Shown here: positions 45,266 through 55,744 of the stretch, piece after piece
How positions within the stretch are numbered: the first letter of the stretch is position 1
How the letters are laid out: each line of letters starts with the position of its first letter
Assembly (NCBI RefSeq): GCF_949987515.2
Contig: NC_082696.1
Location: 38,482,431-38,546,430, forward strand
Reading direction: 5' to 3'
Length of the DNA: 64,000 bases
Origin: Delphinus delphis
Lineage: Eukaryota > Chordata > Mammalia > Artiodactyla > Delphinidae
Program-made: the position numbers and the translations under genes
Notes under the pieces: model-generated
Told to the model about the DNA's origin: nothing
The model's database searches: none
Seen by the model: the letters and a program-made list of their open reading frames with translations, nothing else

Positions 45266-45710
45266 ATGGTTAATTTTACGTGTCAACTTGACTAGGGAAC
45301 AGGGTACTGAGAGATATTTGCTTAAACATTATTCCGGGTGTGTCTATGAGGGTGTTTCTGGATAAGATTTGAATCAATAGACCGAGTAAAGCAGATTGCC
45401 TGCTCCAATATAATCTAATCCACTGAAGGCCTTAATGAGACAAAAGGCCGAGTCAGAGAGAATACGCTTTCTGCCTGACTGTTTTCTAAGACATCCATAC
45501 ATGTTTCCCTATCTTCAGACTCAGACTTGACTGGAACTTACATTATCAGCTCTCCTGCTTCTCAGGCCTTCAGACTTGGACCAGAACTATACCATCAGTT
45601 CCTGGGTCTCCAGCTTGCTGACTACAGGGCTTGGAATTTCTCAGTCTCCATAAAAGCATGAGCCAACTTCTTATAATAAATAAACATACATCTAGACATA
45701 TATATTGTCT
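45266..45710 (+). repeat. MLT2-like (ERVL) solo LTR
   Basis: Starts TGTGATGGTTAATTTTACGT, then GTCAACTTGACTAGGG, GGGTGTGTCTATGAGGGTGT, GAGTAAAGCAGATTGCC, GCATGAGCCAACTTCTTATA and AATAAA near the 3' end. This is the classic layout of MLT2-type LTRs of class III (ERVL) endogenous retroviruses. No matching second LTR was seen nearby, so it is probably solo, although the ERVL-like internal sequence begins about 1.6 kb downstream in the same orientation. Confidence 0.8.
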
Positions 45711-46807
45711 TCATCTGCATCTAATCTGCTGTATAAGCTATACACCAAATTGTAATTTCTAACTATTATATTTTTCAGTTTTAGACAATCTGGCTCTTTT
45801 TCAAGTCTGCTTCATTGTATTATAGTATCTTATTCCTTAGTTACACATAATTTAAATATACTCATTTATTCTTTTCAAATATACTAAACTTACGTTTCTA
45901 AATGCTATATAAGTAATTCCAATACCTGAATTCTTTATACTAGTCTGAGCCTGTTATTTATTGTTTATGTAGAATCTCTCTCACGGTGGCTTATTTCCCT
46001 GCATGTTTTATGATTTTGGGTTGTAAGCTCATGTTTTTTAAAACTTTTTCCTTGAAATTATGTGAGACCTGACTTAAAGTATTTTCCTCTACACAGGCTC
46101 TGAATTTGCCTCCACTGGGTGTCTGGGGAACTACCAAATTCATTAGCTTTAAATTCTCAGCATGGAATTTTTCAGACTAGACAGACTACAGAGCTGCAGA
46201 CCTGTGTGAGGTTCCACTTTTGGTAATAAATGATCAGGACAGCCCTTTCCTCTTTACCACCCAAGGCAAGGCCAAGACTGGTAAGTATTCGTACTGTCTT
46301 CCTTTGAAGGTTAGGGGTTGCCATATTACCCACTGAACAGACTAAAACTTATGCTGATTTCCCAACTTGAGTGGGTCCTAAAAGTTTCTTTCCTTGTCCG
46401 CAGATAACAGCTCTTTAAAACAAAAGTTGTGAGTCACTAGGGAACCCAGGGAAGCCTCTGAGTACAGTACTCACCTGCCTCTAGATACGTGGTTTCTCAT
46501 TGTTCTGGGTTTATGAAGTATTCTCTTATTTGCCAATACAAACGTTCATTTAAAAAGAGTTTTGAAAATATTTTATCCTACCTTTTAGGGTGCTCTGTAC
46601 TAGTATAAAAGAATTGTTAATTGACTATACCCAGCACAATGGTGCTGTCAGGTTTAGCCTGTGTTTGGCAGTTGGTCTCTGAGGCTCCCACCTGTAAAGG
46701 CAGTGAAAACGCAGCACGATAACTAGTCAGCGCTTCAGTCTTGTTTACCAAGGTCAAGCTAGGTCACTGAGTCTAGCCTGGTGACTGTCCCTGGCTGCTT
46801 GGAGAAG

Positions 46808-47236
46808 CTACACAGACATCGTTTGTAACTGTGCACCTCTGGAACAGGCCCAGAGACAAACTTTTGTGAGGTCTGTAACAAGAGGGAGCCTGCCACCCCG
46901 CACAAAATTAAGCATGGCATCCTGGTTGGTGTTTTTGTTCATGAAAGGGTAGTGACCTTGCTGGTTTCCTGTGCTGCTGCTTTCCTTGCCGCTGTTGCTT
47001 GTGCTCTCCTGACCCCCAGGGTTATCGAGGTGCACATCCATGGTGGTCTGTGGCCCAGGGGCTGATGAAAAGAAAAAGGGAACAGGAGGAAGGAGCATTT
47101 GGTACTCGACTGCTCTCCCAATGTAAATCCCATAGCCAATGCACCTAGGCTTTGCCTGGCACTCCTGCTTTCCAGAATACCAAAGGGCTAAGCTTGCAAT
47201 CATGGGCCTTATGGTCTCCATCCAAGTCATAGGCAA
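46808..47236 (-). other. unrecognised 142-codon open frame
   Basis: The minus strand is open for 142 codons, antisense to the 5' side of the ERVL-like element. The centre is rich in Ser, Asn, Gln and Gly (MDVHLDNPGGQES from about residue 66), with no signal peptide or transmembrane segment. A pyrimidine-rich AG (TTTTTCTTTTCATCAG) immediately precedes the CCCCTGGGCCACAG that leads to the inner Met. I recognise no family. It could be a chance antisense ORF, or part of a processed pseudogene. GC content and codon look differ from the AT-rich surroundings. Confidence 0.25.
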
Positions 47237-48703
47237 AGTGACTCTACTAGATGTGGACTCTTATCCCAGGGATACTGTCATTCCCTGGAGGAAGAGATGC
47301 TCACTGATGAGGGAGGCCATTAAGCTCCTGAACCTTCCCCATAACCACCCAGAAGGTCTGCACCACAGGTGATAGTGCAGACACAGCTGAAAACTTCCAC
47401 TTTACATGGCTAGAAACCCAAAATATTCCCAGGAAATTTGTACAGAGGAAAAAAAAGAAAAACAAGACAGGAAGCTCACATGATAGGAAAGGGACTGTAG
47501 CAGAGGATGGTTTTGATCCATCAAGTCTGGGCTGTAGGCCCAGCACTTCTTCCCGCAACACTGCTGCTTATGTCTGTTGCAACAAAGATTCTAATTCTCG
47601 GGATTATAGGGAAATACTCATGGTGCCCTTGTGGTGCCAGATTCAAACCCAATCTAGGCCCAGGGTCTTTAGATCATATAAATCAACCATTGCTAACTCT
47701 GTCAATACTAATTTGAGGGTCTCTGGAGGAAGCAACTTATAAATATAATCAGGGTAGAGAGGATCCCCCCCGCAGGTATATCCAGTGACCAAAAACAATA
47801 ATAAGATAAACAAAATACGGAAAGGAAGAAACCTGGATACAGGGAGGAGGACACTAAGAAAACAACAACCTAAAACAAAGGCCCACAATTTGACCCAATT
47901 AAAAATACAAAATTTACTGAACGAATTTATATAGCAGATGATGAAGGTTCACTGATTGCCTTCTGTGCCTCTCCATATAGGCTTTGAATTAACTCTAATA
48001 TCTGCTGAAATTCACCAAGTGGCAAACATTTATGGCTTTAACCAATACTAGGGCTAAAATTACAATTATACCTGGGAATTCCATTAATTTAAACATCATA
48101 TCCCCCATAATGGAGTATTTACCTATGGGAGTTACTGAATATAAAAGAGGACAAATAGGCATGCTTCACCTTAACCATCAGAACTCTGTCTTGCTTAAAT
48201 TCTCCATGGTTATAGCACTCATCGCTCTAAAATATCCCTTGGGCATGGGCATGGATACTCTGACCCAATGAAAAATAAATGAAAATTAAATTAAGTCTTT
48301 GACACTTACAAATTGGTTTGACAAAATGAGAACCCATGACCTTCCCCACCCCTTCCCCCAGTTAAAATAGTTAACATGACTCAAGGTAATTTAAAACAGG
48401 GTCTTCCAGTATTAAAACTTGTTTTATAAGAGGAACTGAGTGAAGGGTTGTTATTCCCACTGTTTCTGCATTTAACAGCCCTATTTGGCCTGTTAAACCT
48501 GAAACAAAAGAATGGTGCCCCATAGTGGATTGCTGCAACTGTAAAGCCATGGTCCCATCCCATTAAGGCCTCTGTACCCAACAACTTAATTATTAAAGTT
48601 GCTGACTCCATCCAATCAGCAACCGGTCTATATTTTGCTGCTATAAATTAGGCTAATATGTTCTGTACAATGCCTAGTTCAACAGCCTCTCAGCCACAGT
48701 TTG

Positions 48704-48757
48704 CCTTTACCACTGAAGGGACACAATCCACCTTTACCACTGAAGGGACACAATCCA
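48704..48757 (+). repeat. exact 27-bp tandem duplication within ERV pol
   Basis: CCTTTACCACTGAAGGGACA plus 7 further bases occurs at 48704-48730 and again, identical, at 48731-48757. The unit is a multiple of three and so adds nine codons without a frameshift to the decayed RT region. The identity shows the duplication is more recent than most ERV decay. Confidence 0.95.
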
Positions 48758-51700
48758 CAATACCCATGGGATACCTCAGCATCCTTGCCATTGCACACAA
48801 TCTCCACAGGCAAGATCTTAACTGTATCCACCTTTCTCCAGATATGACATTACATCAATGACATCCTCCTCCAAGGAGATTTGTTTGACATACTCATTAA
48901 AGACATACAAATACTCACAAAGGAGCTCCCAAAAAGGGGATGAACCATTGTCCCACACATAGTGCAAGGCCCTGCCACTTCCATTAAATTTCTGAAAGTC
49001 ACTTGGTAAATTGAAGGTTCTCTGACATTGTCATGAAACAGGTATTGACCCTCTCAGCAACCACAAGGTCAGTACAAATTCAACAACTTTTAGCCCCTTT
49101 TAGGTTCTGGAGGCAACATATTCCTCATTTACAAATTTTACTTAATGTCTTTGATGCTGTTTCTTCTAAATTAGCCTACCTCAAAGGGGATTCCTTCCAA
49201 AAAAGGCTCTAGAAATCTGTCCAAATTGAAATCAACAAGCACTCTAGTTTGTGCCCTCAGAGCCCTCTTTACTGTAGCTATAGCAACCTCCTCTCTTGCC
49301 TCCTGGAGTCTCTGGACCACCTATGAAGGTTGTAAGTTGCTCATGGACTTCTGACGCAAGAAACTGCCTTTCTCAGCCTGGCACTATACACCATCAGGAT
49401 AGCCACATACTGGCCTCTTCTGGAAATAGAGGCTCTCACAAACCTTGAGCCTGCAACCCTCTGTGCCCAGCTACCCACTATGCCTTGAGTTATCCAAGCA
49501 GCACTTCAACAGCTTGAGGCATGGCTCCTGAGCCTTCCTTGCTACAAGATGGAGTCACACCTGGGCCTTCTGGCACATTTCCTCTGTTGGAGGGGGTGGC
49601 CTCCCCTGTTCTCAGTCCCTTCACTAATACCACTATGCTAGAAGAGGTCACCTCTATCCCAGAGTCCTTTGATACCTGGGGAGCCTTTTGGGGATCAACT
49701 GAATGGACAGAAATGGAAGTTTGTACACTTTACTAATGCTGGTGCCGCCATGATAAATGATGGAGCTCGGAGAAGAGCTACTCCTTCTCATCATTCAACC
49801 AAAATGTCCCTGATAAAAGATAGGACCCAAGAGTCGGTACGACTGGCACACTTCAGGCAATCGACATTTGATGCCATCTATACATTTTTACAAGTTCTTA
49901 GACCATGACCTAAGAGTTGCTCCCTTTGGGGTAAAGAACTCCAGGAATCTCTTGCTCCACAGTTACTCAGAATAAATCAAGGTAACAGATTACTCTACAT
50001 ATACTAAGGCCACGATACAAGTCCTCTGCAGGATGCTCTGTATCCTCTTTGGAGTTCTAGATACTACCAAGAGTGACCAAGACACTCATTTCACTTCCAG
50101 AATACACAGTGCTGGGCTCTTGAAGAAGACATTCAGTCAAACTTCCACCTGCCCTGGGGCCCCAGGCAGTCAGCTCCAGGCAGCTGGTGAAATTGAAAGG
50201 CTTCATGGGTTTCTTAAAGAATTCCTATTCGTCACAAAGTGGAAAATTCTTGCTCACCTCCTGGAGATACCTACTCCTTACACCAATGCCACACGGACCT
50301 CTCAATTGCCTTTATTGATTGCAAATGGGGGCACCTCTAAAGTTCCTGGTCAGGTGCCTACTTTGTTCCCTAAAAGTCTCAGTCATCACCAAGGTTTAAA
50401 CTCATGTCAAGGGATCAAGGGGTCACTTGTGGCACAAAACCAAAAATTAAGGATTAGTATAATGTGGTGCCTTGACATTTGATAAAATAGGTCTCTAATG
50501 GCCTAACCTAAGTTCCCTTTCCCACTCAGTTCCCATGGGTAACGTCCCCTAGCCAAACACCCTCCTTATTAAAGGCATCAGGCACAATTCCTGCTCATCT
50601 CCGAGTAGCAGAATTATTCAAACAAGCCAATCATATCCTCCCACAGGAACCAAGAAGCACCCCACCCTTACTACTGCAAAGCCTGCCTCTCACAGCCCTG
50701 GTTGTTCACTTTGTTCCCAAGTGTATCCCCTGTGTGGCCCTGCATAGTGTCCTCTTCCCCAGGCTGTGAGTATATATGATGAATAAACTGCTGTCCATTT
50801 CATCTGATCTCGCCTGTCCAGTGCCAGGTGTCATGTATTTAGCCATCCCCATAACCCTAGGGTGGGAATCCCTCTTTCACCAATGGGGTAAACAGGAGTC
50901 AATTTAAATACCCTACCACCAATACCACTTTCCTTTCCCTCTTGAAAGGGAACGGTAAGTATAAGGAGGACAAGGCATCAGGTTCACGTATGTTTTGTGC
51001 CCATGCTGACCCTCACTGAGTTGCAGCTGGTCCTGTTTCATCACTGTACACTGGGATCTACTGCTGCTATCTCAGGTACAACTATAACCTCAACTAGAGG
51101 TAAGTGCAGCTGTATGCTCTTTGTTCCAACCTCAGGATATTTAGGGTCCATGGCCTATTTAAAGCACTCTGTGTTCTTCTTGAGATCATTTCAGTCTCTC
51201 CTGCACCCCTCTGAGGGCGTGGGAACTCCATGAAGCAGCACTCAGGCCCATCTGCTGAAGCTCACCATTGCTTCTCTTTCTAAGGTTATACAGGATATGG
51301 AACTTCTTTAAAATGCTCAGTTTCCCTGGGAATTAAGACCTAGTCCTTTCTACACTTGGATTTCCTAACCCCATTCAAATTTCTACTGCTTAAGTCTCCT
51401 CTGGCTCAACTCAGTGAGTCCTGGGCACCATCCCAAAGATTCAGACATTGCCTAGGGTCTCCTCACATCTTGAATTCTTCTCCTACCAGCTAGTTAGTGA
51501 TTCTCTTCCCTCCCAGAAATACCAAAAGGAACTCTTATGTCATCATATACTCTCTCTCACTCTAAGGTCTGTTCTCAGTTCTCTAGTCTCAGATGGCTCA
51601 AAAAAAGCTTTTGCTCTCAAAAAGTCAAGTTATTTTCTAGAGGTAACTTTGATTTGCAAAACCTTGCTCTTTGTTTTCATTTTAAAAAGCTAATCAAAAA

Positions 51701-51849
51701 GTTAAGCGAACTTTTAACCTAGATAATGTATATGACTCCTCAGTGAATAGTGTCTATAGAAAGCATTAAAGGAAGTATAAAGGAGTAAAGAAACCTTAGT
51801 TGATAATTAAAATAATTATCATCTATATGCATTTAAAACAGCTACTCTT

Positions 51850-52060
51850 AGTAGAGTCCTTACGTAGCAAGGTAGTGAATTGCTTCATATACATTATTTT
51901 ATTTAATCCTTATAACAAACGTAAGAGATACAGAAGGGGGGGAGGATTATCTCCATAATTCAAATGAGACAACTGAAATTTTGTCTTCCAAATATTAGGA
52001 ACTGTCTCTAAATTACGATCTAAAGCCCTGTTATGTGTGATTCCAAAACATGGTCTTTTA
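51850..52060 (-). repeat. MIR-like fragment, antisense
   Basis: ATTATTTTATTTAATCCTTA, TAACAAACGTAAGAGATACA and TCAAATGAGACAACTGAAA follow a weak antisense MIR order. It has a G9-type run (AAGGGGGGGAGG) near 51936. Confidence 0.6.
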
Positions 52061-52085
52061 ATTATTTCATTATATTGCTGCCCCT

Positions 52086-52171
52086 CTATTGGGTTGGCCA
52101 AAAAGTTCATTCATGTTTTCCTGTAACATCTTATGGAAAAACCCAAATGAACTTTTAGGCCACCCCAATAG
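52086..52171 (+). mobile_element. complete palindromic mariner MITE
   Basis: An 86-bp element whose left arm (CTATTGGGTTGGCCAAAAAG, 52086 on) is inverted at its right end (...GGCCACCCCAATAG). The middle is TGTAACATCTTA. TA dinucleotides at the ends fit mariner TA target duplication. It carries no transposase and would have been mobilised in trans by an autonomous mariner. Confidence 0.92.
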
Positions 52172-53256
52172 AATCATAGGCCTTATAAATTTGGAAGAGA
52201 TTAGAATAGAATAAAAATAACTAGAGTAATGAAGTTAGGGATCCAGGACCCACTTAAGAGCTCACCTACTATGCTACTACCATATGCATATTTTCTCTCC
52301 TTGATCAACATATTCTCCATAACATTAAACCAAACTCAAGACATTGTTCAATTCATGTGTTATGAAACTTTAACTCAATTTTGAATCATAAAAATGAAGA
52401 TCATGTGATTGAAATAACATACACAAGTTTGAGTAAAAATTACTTCTTGTTTTCTTTATACTTCTTATTAACTATTACATAATATACCTACATAGTATAA
52501 TTATATAACCTGTGAACACACACATTCAGATGCCTTAAAATCCTTTTACAGAATAACATGGAAGCAAATTCCTATTGCTTATGGTATAATTTCATCTATA
52601 ACTTAATTATTGTTATGTTTAGTTGTGTTAGTTTTACCTTGCAACTTTTCTTCCATGTCACAGCAATTAGCAGAATTCACTGAAAATAGTAAAAGGTCAA
52701 TATAAATGTTTGTTTAAAGATTCTAAGATTTTGGGGAGACCTTCAAGATGGCAGAAGAGTAAGATGCGGTCCTGCCCACCAGAAAGAAAAGATCCAGGCT
52801 CATCCACCAGAACACAGGCACAAGTCCTCTAAACAAGTCCTACAAACAAAAGACATAGACTAGCTGAATGGATACAAAAACAAGACCCATACATATGCTG
52901 TATACAAGAGACCCAATTCAGGCCTAGGGACACATACAGACTGAAAGTAAGGGGATGGAAAAAGATATTCCATGCAAATGGAAATCAAAAGAAAGCCGGA
53001 GTAGCAATTCACATATCAGACAAAATAAGACTTTAAAATAAAGACTATTACAAGAGACAAAGAAGGACACTACATAACGATCAAGGGATCAATTCAAGAA
53101 GAAGATGTAACAATTGTAAATATTTATGCACCCAACATAGGAGCACCTCAGTACATAAGGCAAATACTAACAGCCATAAAAGGGGAAATCAACAGTAACA
53201 CAATACTAGTAGGGGACTTTAACACCCTACTTTCACCAATGGACAGATAATCCAAA

Positions 53257-53556
53257 ATGAAAATAAATATGGAAACATATGCTTTAAACGATACATTAAA
53301 CAACATGGACTTAATTGATATTTATATGACATTCCATCCAAAAACAACAGAATACACATTTTTCTCAAGTGCTCATGGAACATTCTCCAGGATAGATCAT
53401 ATCTTGGGGCACAAAGCAAGCCTTGGTAAAGTTAAGAAAATTGAAATTGTATCAAGTATCTTTTCCAACCACAAGGCTATGAGACTAGATATCAATTACA
53501 GGGAAAAAATCTATAAAAAATATAAACACATGGAGGCTAAACAATACAGTACTTAA
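53257..53556 (+). pseudogene. L1 ORF2 endonuclease C-terminal fragment
   Basis: One hundred codons matching the end of the L1 endonuclease domain: F-S-R-I-D-H-I-L-G-H-K with its conserved catalytic-loop Asp-His, and S-N-H-K-A-M where L1 has the conserved S-D-H segment. The S-D-H aspartate is Asn here. Stops separate it from the RT part downstream. Confidence 0.9.
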
Positions 53557-53643
53557 TAACCAAGAGATTGTTGAAGAAATCAAAGAGGAAATAAAAAAAT
53601 ACCTAGAAACAAATGACAATTAAAACACGACAACCCAAAATCT

Positions 53644-54519
53644 ATGGGATGTAGCAAAAGCAGTTCTAAGAGGGAACTTTATAGCAATACAATCCTACCT
53701 CAAGAAACAAGAAAAATCTCAAATAAACAATCTAACCTTATACCTAAAGCAATTAGAGAAAGAAGAACAAAAAAACCCAAAGTTAGCAGAAGGAAAGAAT
53801 TCATAAAGATCAGAACAGAAATAAATGAAAAAGAAATGAAGGAAACAATAGCAAAGATCAATAAAACTAAAGGCTGGTTCTTTGAGAAGATAAACAAAAT
53901 TGATAAACCATTAGCCAGACTCATCAATAAAAAAAGGGAGAAGACTGAAATCAATAGAATTAGAAATGAAAAAGGAGAAGTAACAACTGACCCTGCAGAA
54001 ATACAAAGGATCATGAGAGATTACTACAAGCAACTATATGCCAATAAAATGGACAACCTGGAAGAAATGGATAAATTCTTAGAAAGGCACAACCCTCCGA
54101 GACTGAACCAGGAAGAAATAGAAAATATAAACAGACCAATCATAAGCACTGAAATTGAGACTGTGATTAAAAATCTTCCAACAAACAAAAACCCAGGACC
54201 AGATGGCTTCACAGGCAAATTCTATCAAACATTTAGGGAAGAGCTAACACCTATCCTTCTCAACCTCTTCCAAAACACAGCAGAGGGAGGAACACTCCCA
54301 AACTCATTCTATGGGACCACCATCACCCTGATACCAAAACCAGACAAAGATGTCACAAAGAAAGAAAACTACAGTCCAATATCACTGATGAACATAGATG
54401 CAAAAATCCTCAACAAAATACTAGCAAACAGAATCCAACAGCACATTAAAAGGATCATACACCATGATCAAGTGGGGTTTATCCCAGGAATGCAAGGGTT
54501 CTTCAATATACACAAATAA
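53644..54519 (+). pseudogene. L1 ORF2 linker and RT N-terminal fragment
   Basis: The longest open frame in the window (291 codons). It covers the ORF2 linker ([13 protein letters not shown]) and RT fingers ([24 protein letters not shown] and N-K-I-L-A-N-R-I-Q). It ends in a stop just after [11 protein letters not shown]. The F-A-D-D active site and everything C-terminal are missing because of the deletion near 54618. It is not a host gene. Confidence 0.93.
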
Positions 54520-54784
54520 ATCAAAGTGATACACCATATTAACAAACTGAAGGATAAAAACCACATGATCATCTCAATAGATGCAGAAAAAGCTTTTGAC
54601 AGAATTCAACACCCATTTATGATGGGTGGGAGGGAGACCCAAGAGGGAAGAGATATGGGGACATATGTATATGTATAGCCGATTCACTTTGTTACAAAGC
54701 AGAAACTAACACAGCACTGTAAAGCAATTATACTCCAATAAAGATGTTAAAAAAAAAGATTTAAAAAAAACGATTCTAAGATAT

Positions 54785-55560
54785 TTTTTTGGTTTAATTT
54801 TAGACTTTAATTTTTGCTGTACTTTTTCTTTTCATATTTTAACCAAAAACTGCAAAGAAGTTTGCACTTTATGCAAAGACATTTTCTGATTACTAAGTAG
54901 AGAAGACCCCAAAGAATGTAGCAAAGGAAACCCACTATTACATTCCATAGGGGTAACTGACAGTTGACTGCACTGTATTTACCAGATCTTTTAGTCATCT
55001 TTATACATTTTTAATTTTTCATTTTATACAAATAAACATGCATTTTACTGTAAAATTCTGAACTCTACCCTTGAAAGCTGTAATTATGATTTGGTGACCT
55101 TCTCCCAGCCGCCCTAGCTGTATACACCTTGGCCTGAATATACTTTTAGCTCAGTAACTACTAAATGATCAAGCACTCTGCTTCATCCATCTGCTCTAAC
55201 AGTGACCTCTTTTGAATTTTTTTTTATGAGGTTTGGATATTTCTTTTTATAGCTTTGCCAACGTAATCATATTACATTCTGACACCAGGCAGTGTAACTT
55301 AATTCTTCTTTGTATGAGCCACTCCACAGAGAAGAACTAGAGTTTTCACCTTAACGCTTGATTAACTTGTGGGAAAAAGCAGGCAAAAAACATGAGGTCT
55401 CTGGGAAAACTGTTAGCTTGCCTATGCCTGGAGACTAACACAGTGAATTTAAAGCAAATTAGCGCTTAAGATTTAAAAAAAATTCTAATGGGGGAGAGCG
55501 GGAGAAATAGAGGGTGGGTAAAAAGCCTATTTACCTAAAATTAATCTTATGCCAGATGAA
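54785..55560. other. no recognised gene
   Basis: AT-rich unique sequence after the L1. The minus ORF 54807-54998 is unsupported. Confidence 0.4.
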
Positions 55561-55561
55561 C

Positions 55562-55738
55562 TAGAGCAGTGTTTCCCAAACCTGCCTGCTCAGAAGACTC
55601 ACATGGGAAGTTTGTTAACAATACAGGTTCCCAGTGCCTTCCCTAGAACCTTGAATCCTGTGTGTTTGACACCATATGTATTGCAAACACTCTGGAAGAT
55701 TCTTACTCCCACCCAAGTCTGAGAATAACTGAACTGGA
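55562..55738 (+). repeat. MER5A-like hAT DNA-transposon remnant
   Basis: AGAGCAGTGTTTCCCAAACC, AAGACTCACATGGGAAGTTT, GTTAACAATACAGGTTCCCA and CAAGTCTGAGAATAACTG correspond to MER5A-type blocks, in which the imperfect inverted ends (CAGTG..TCCCAAAC and ..GAGAATAACTG) can still be recognised. Confidence 0.75.
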
Positions 55739-55744
55739 GTAAAG

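Larger units (their letters stand above)
44790..46620 (-). repeat. ancient L1-derived sequence, split by an LTR
   Basis: AACTATTTTATCTTCATTCT, CTAATTCC..TACCTGAATTC-like text near 45910-45950, GATTTTGGGTTGTAAGCTCA and GGGTGTCTGGGGAACTACC are blocks I associate with the old L1M 3'-UTR/ORF2 border read antisense. The matching text resumes on both sides of the LTR at 45266-45710, so the LTR is a later insertion. The (CA)n run at 44875-44917 lies at the edge. Confidence 0.45.
46630..51420 (+). mobile_element. decayed ERVL-like endogenous retrovirus
   Basis: Plus-strand translation in shifting frames shows, in order, a protease-like region near 48000-48270 (a degraded D-T-G-A motif reading N-T-R-A), an RT region from about 48540 to 49300 with its catalytic box near 48851-48862 reading Y-I-N-D (first catalytic Asp lost), an F-R-F-W-R-Q-H-I-P-H-L segment typical of ERVL RT at about 49100-49130, an RNase H-like region near 49680-49900, and an integrase-like region near 50030-50260 (D-Q-D-T-H-F-T-S and G-E-I-E-R-L-H-G-F-L-K). 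Stops and frameshifts are frequent, so no protein can be made. A candidate 3' LTR-like stretch with an AATAAA is near 50560-50830. Outer limits are approximate, and no envelope gene is recognisable. Confidence 0.7.
52730..54771 (+). mobile_element. L1 with both ends but internal deletions
   Basis: Starts with an L1 5'-UTR-like segment (GGGGAGACCTTCAAGATGGC) and ends with an L1 3' end (AAGCAATTATACTCCAATAA then an A-rich tail). It is flanked by an 11-bp target-site duplication GATTCTAAGAT at 52719-52729 and 54772-54782. Only about 2 kb of the expected 6 kb remains. Most of the 5' UTR and ORF1 is missing around 52825-52850, where the text passes directly into the endonuclease region. The RT after the first catalytic region is missing at about 54618, where it jumps to the 3' UTR. 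Both breaks are inside the element and the TSD is intact, so it may have inserted in this form. Confidence 0.88.

Noticed and set aside
53644..54519. 291-codon ORF as a possible host gene
   Set aside because: Its RT motifs and order match L1 ORF2, it sits between L1 termini with a target-site duplication, and it lacks the catalytic F-A-D-D box.
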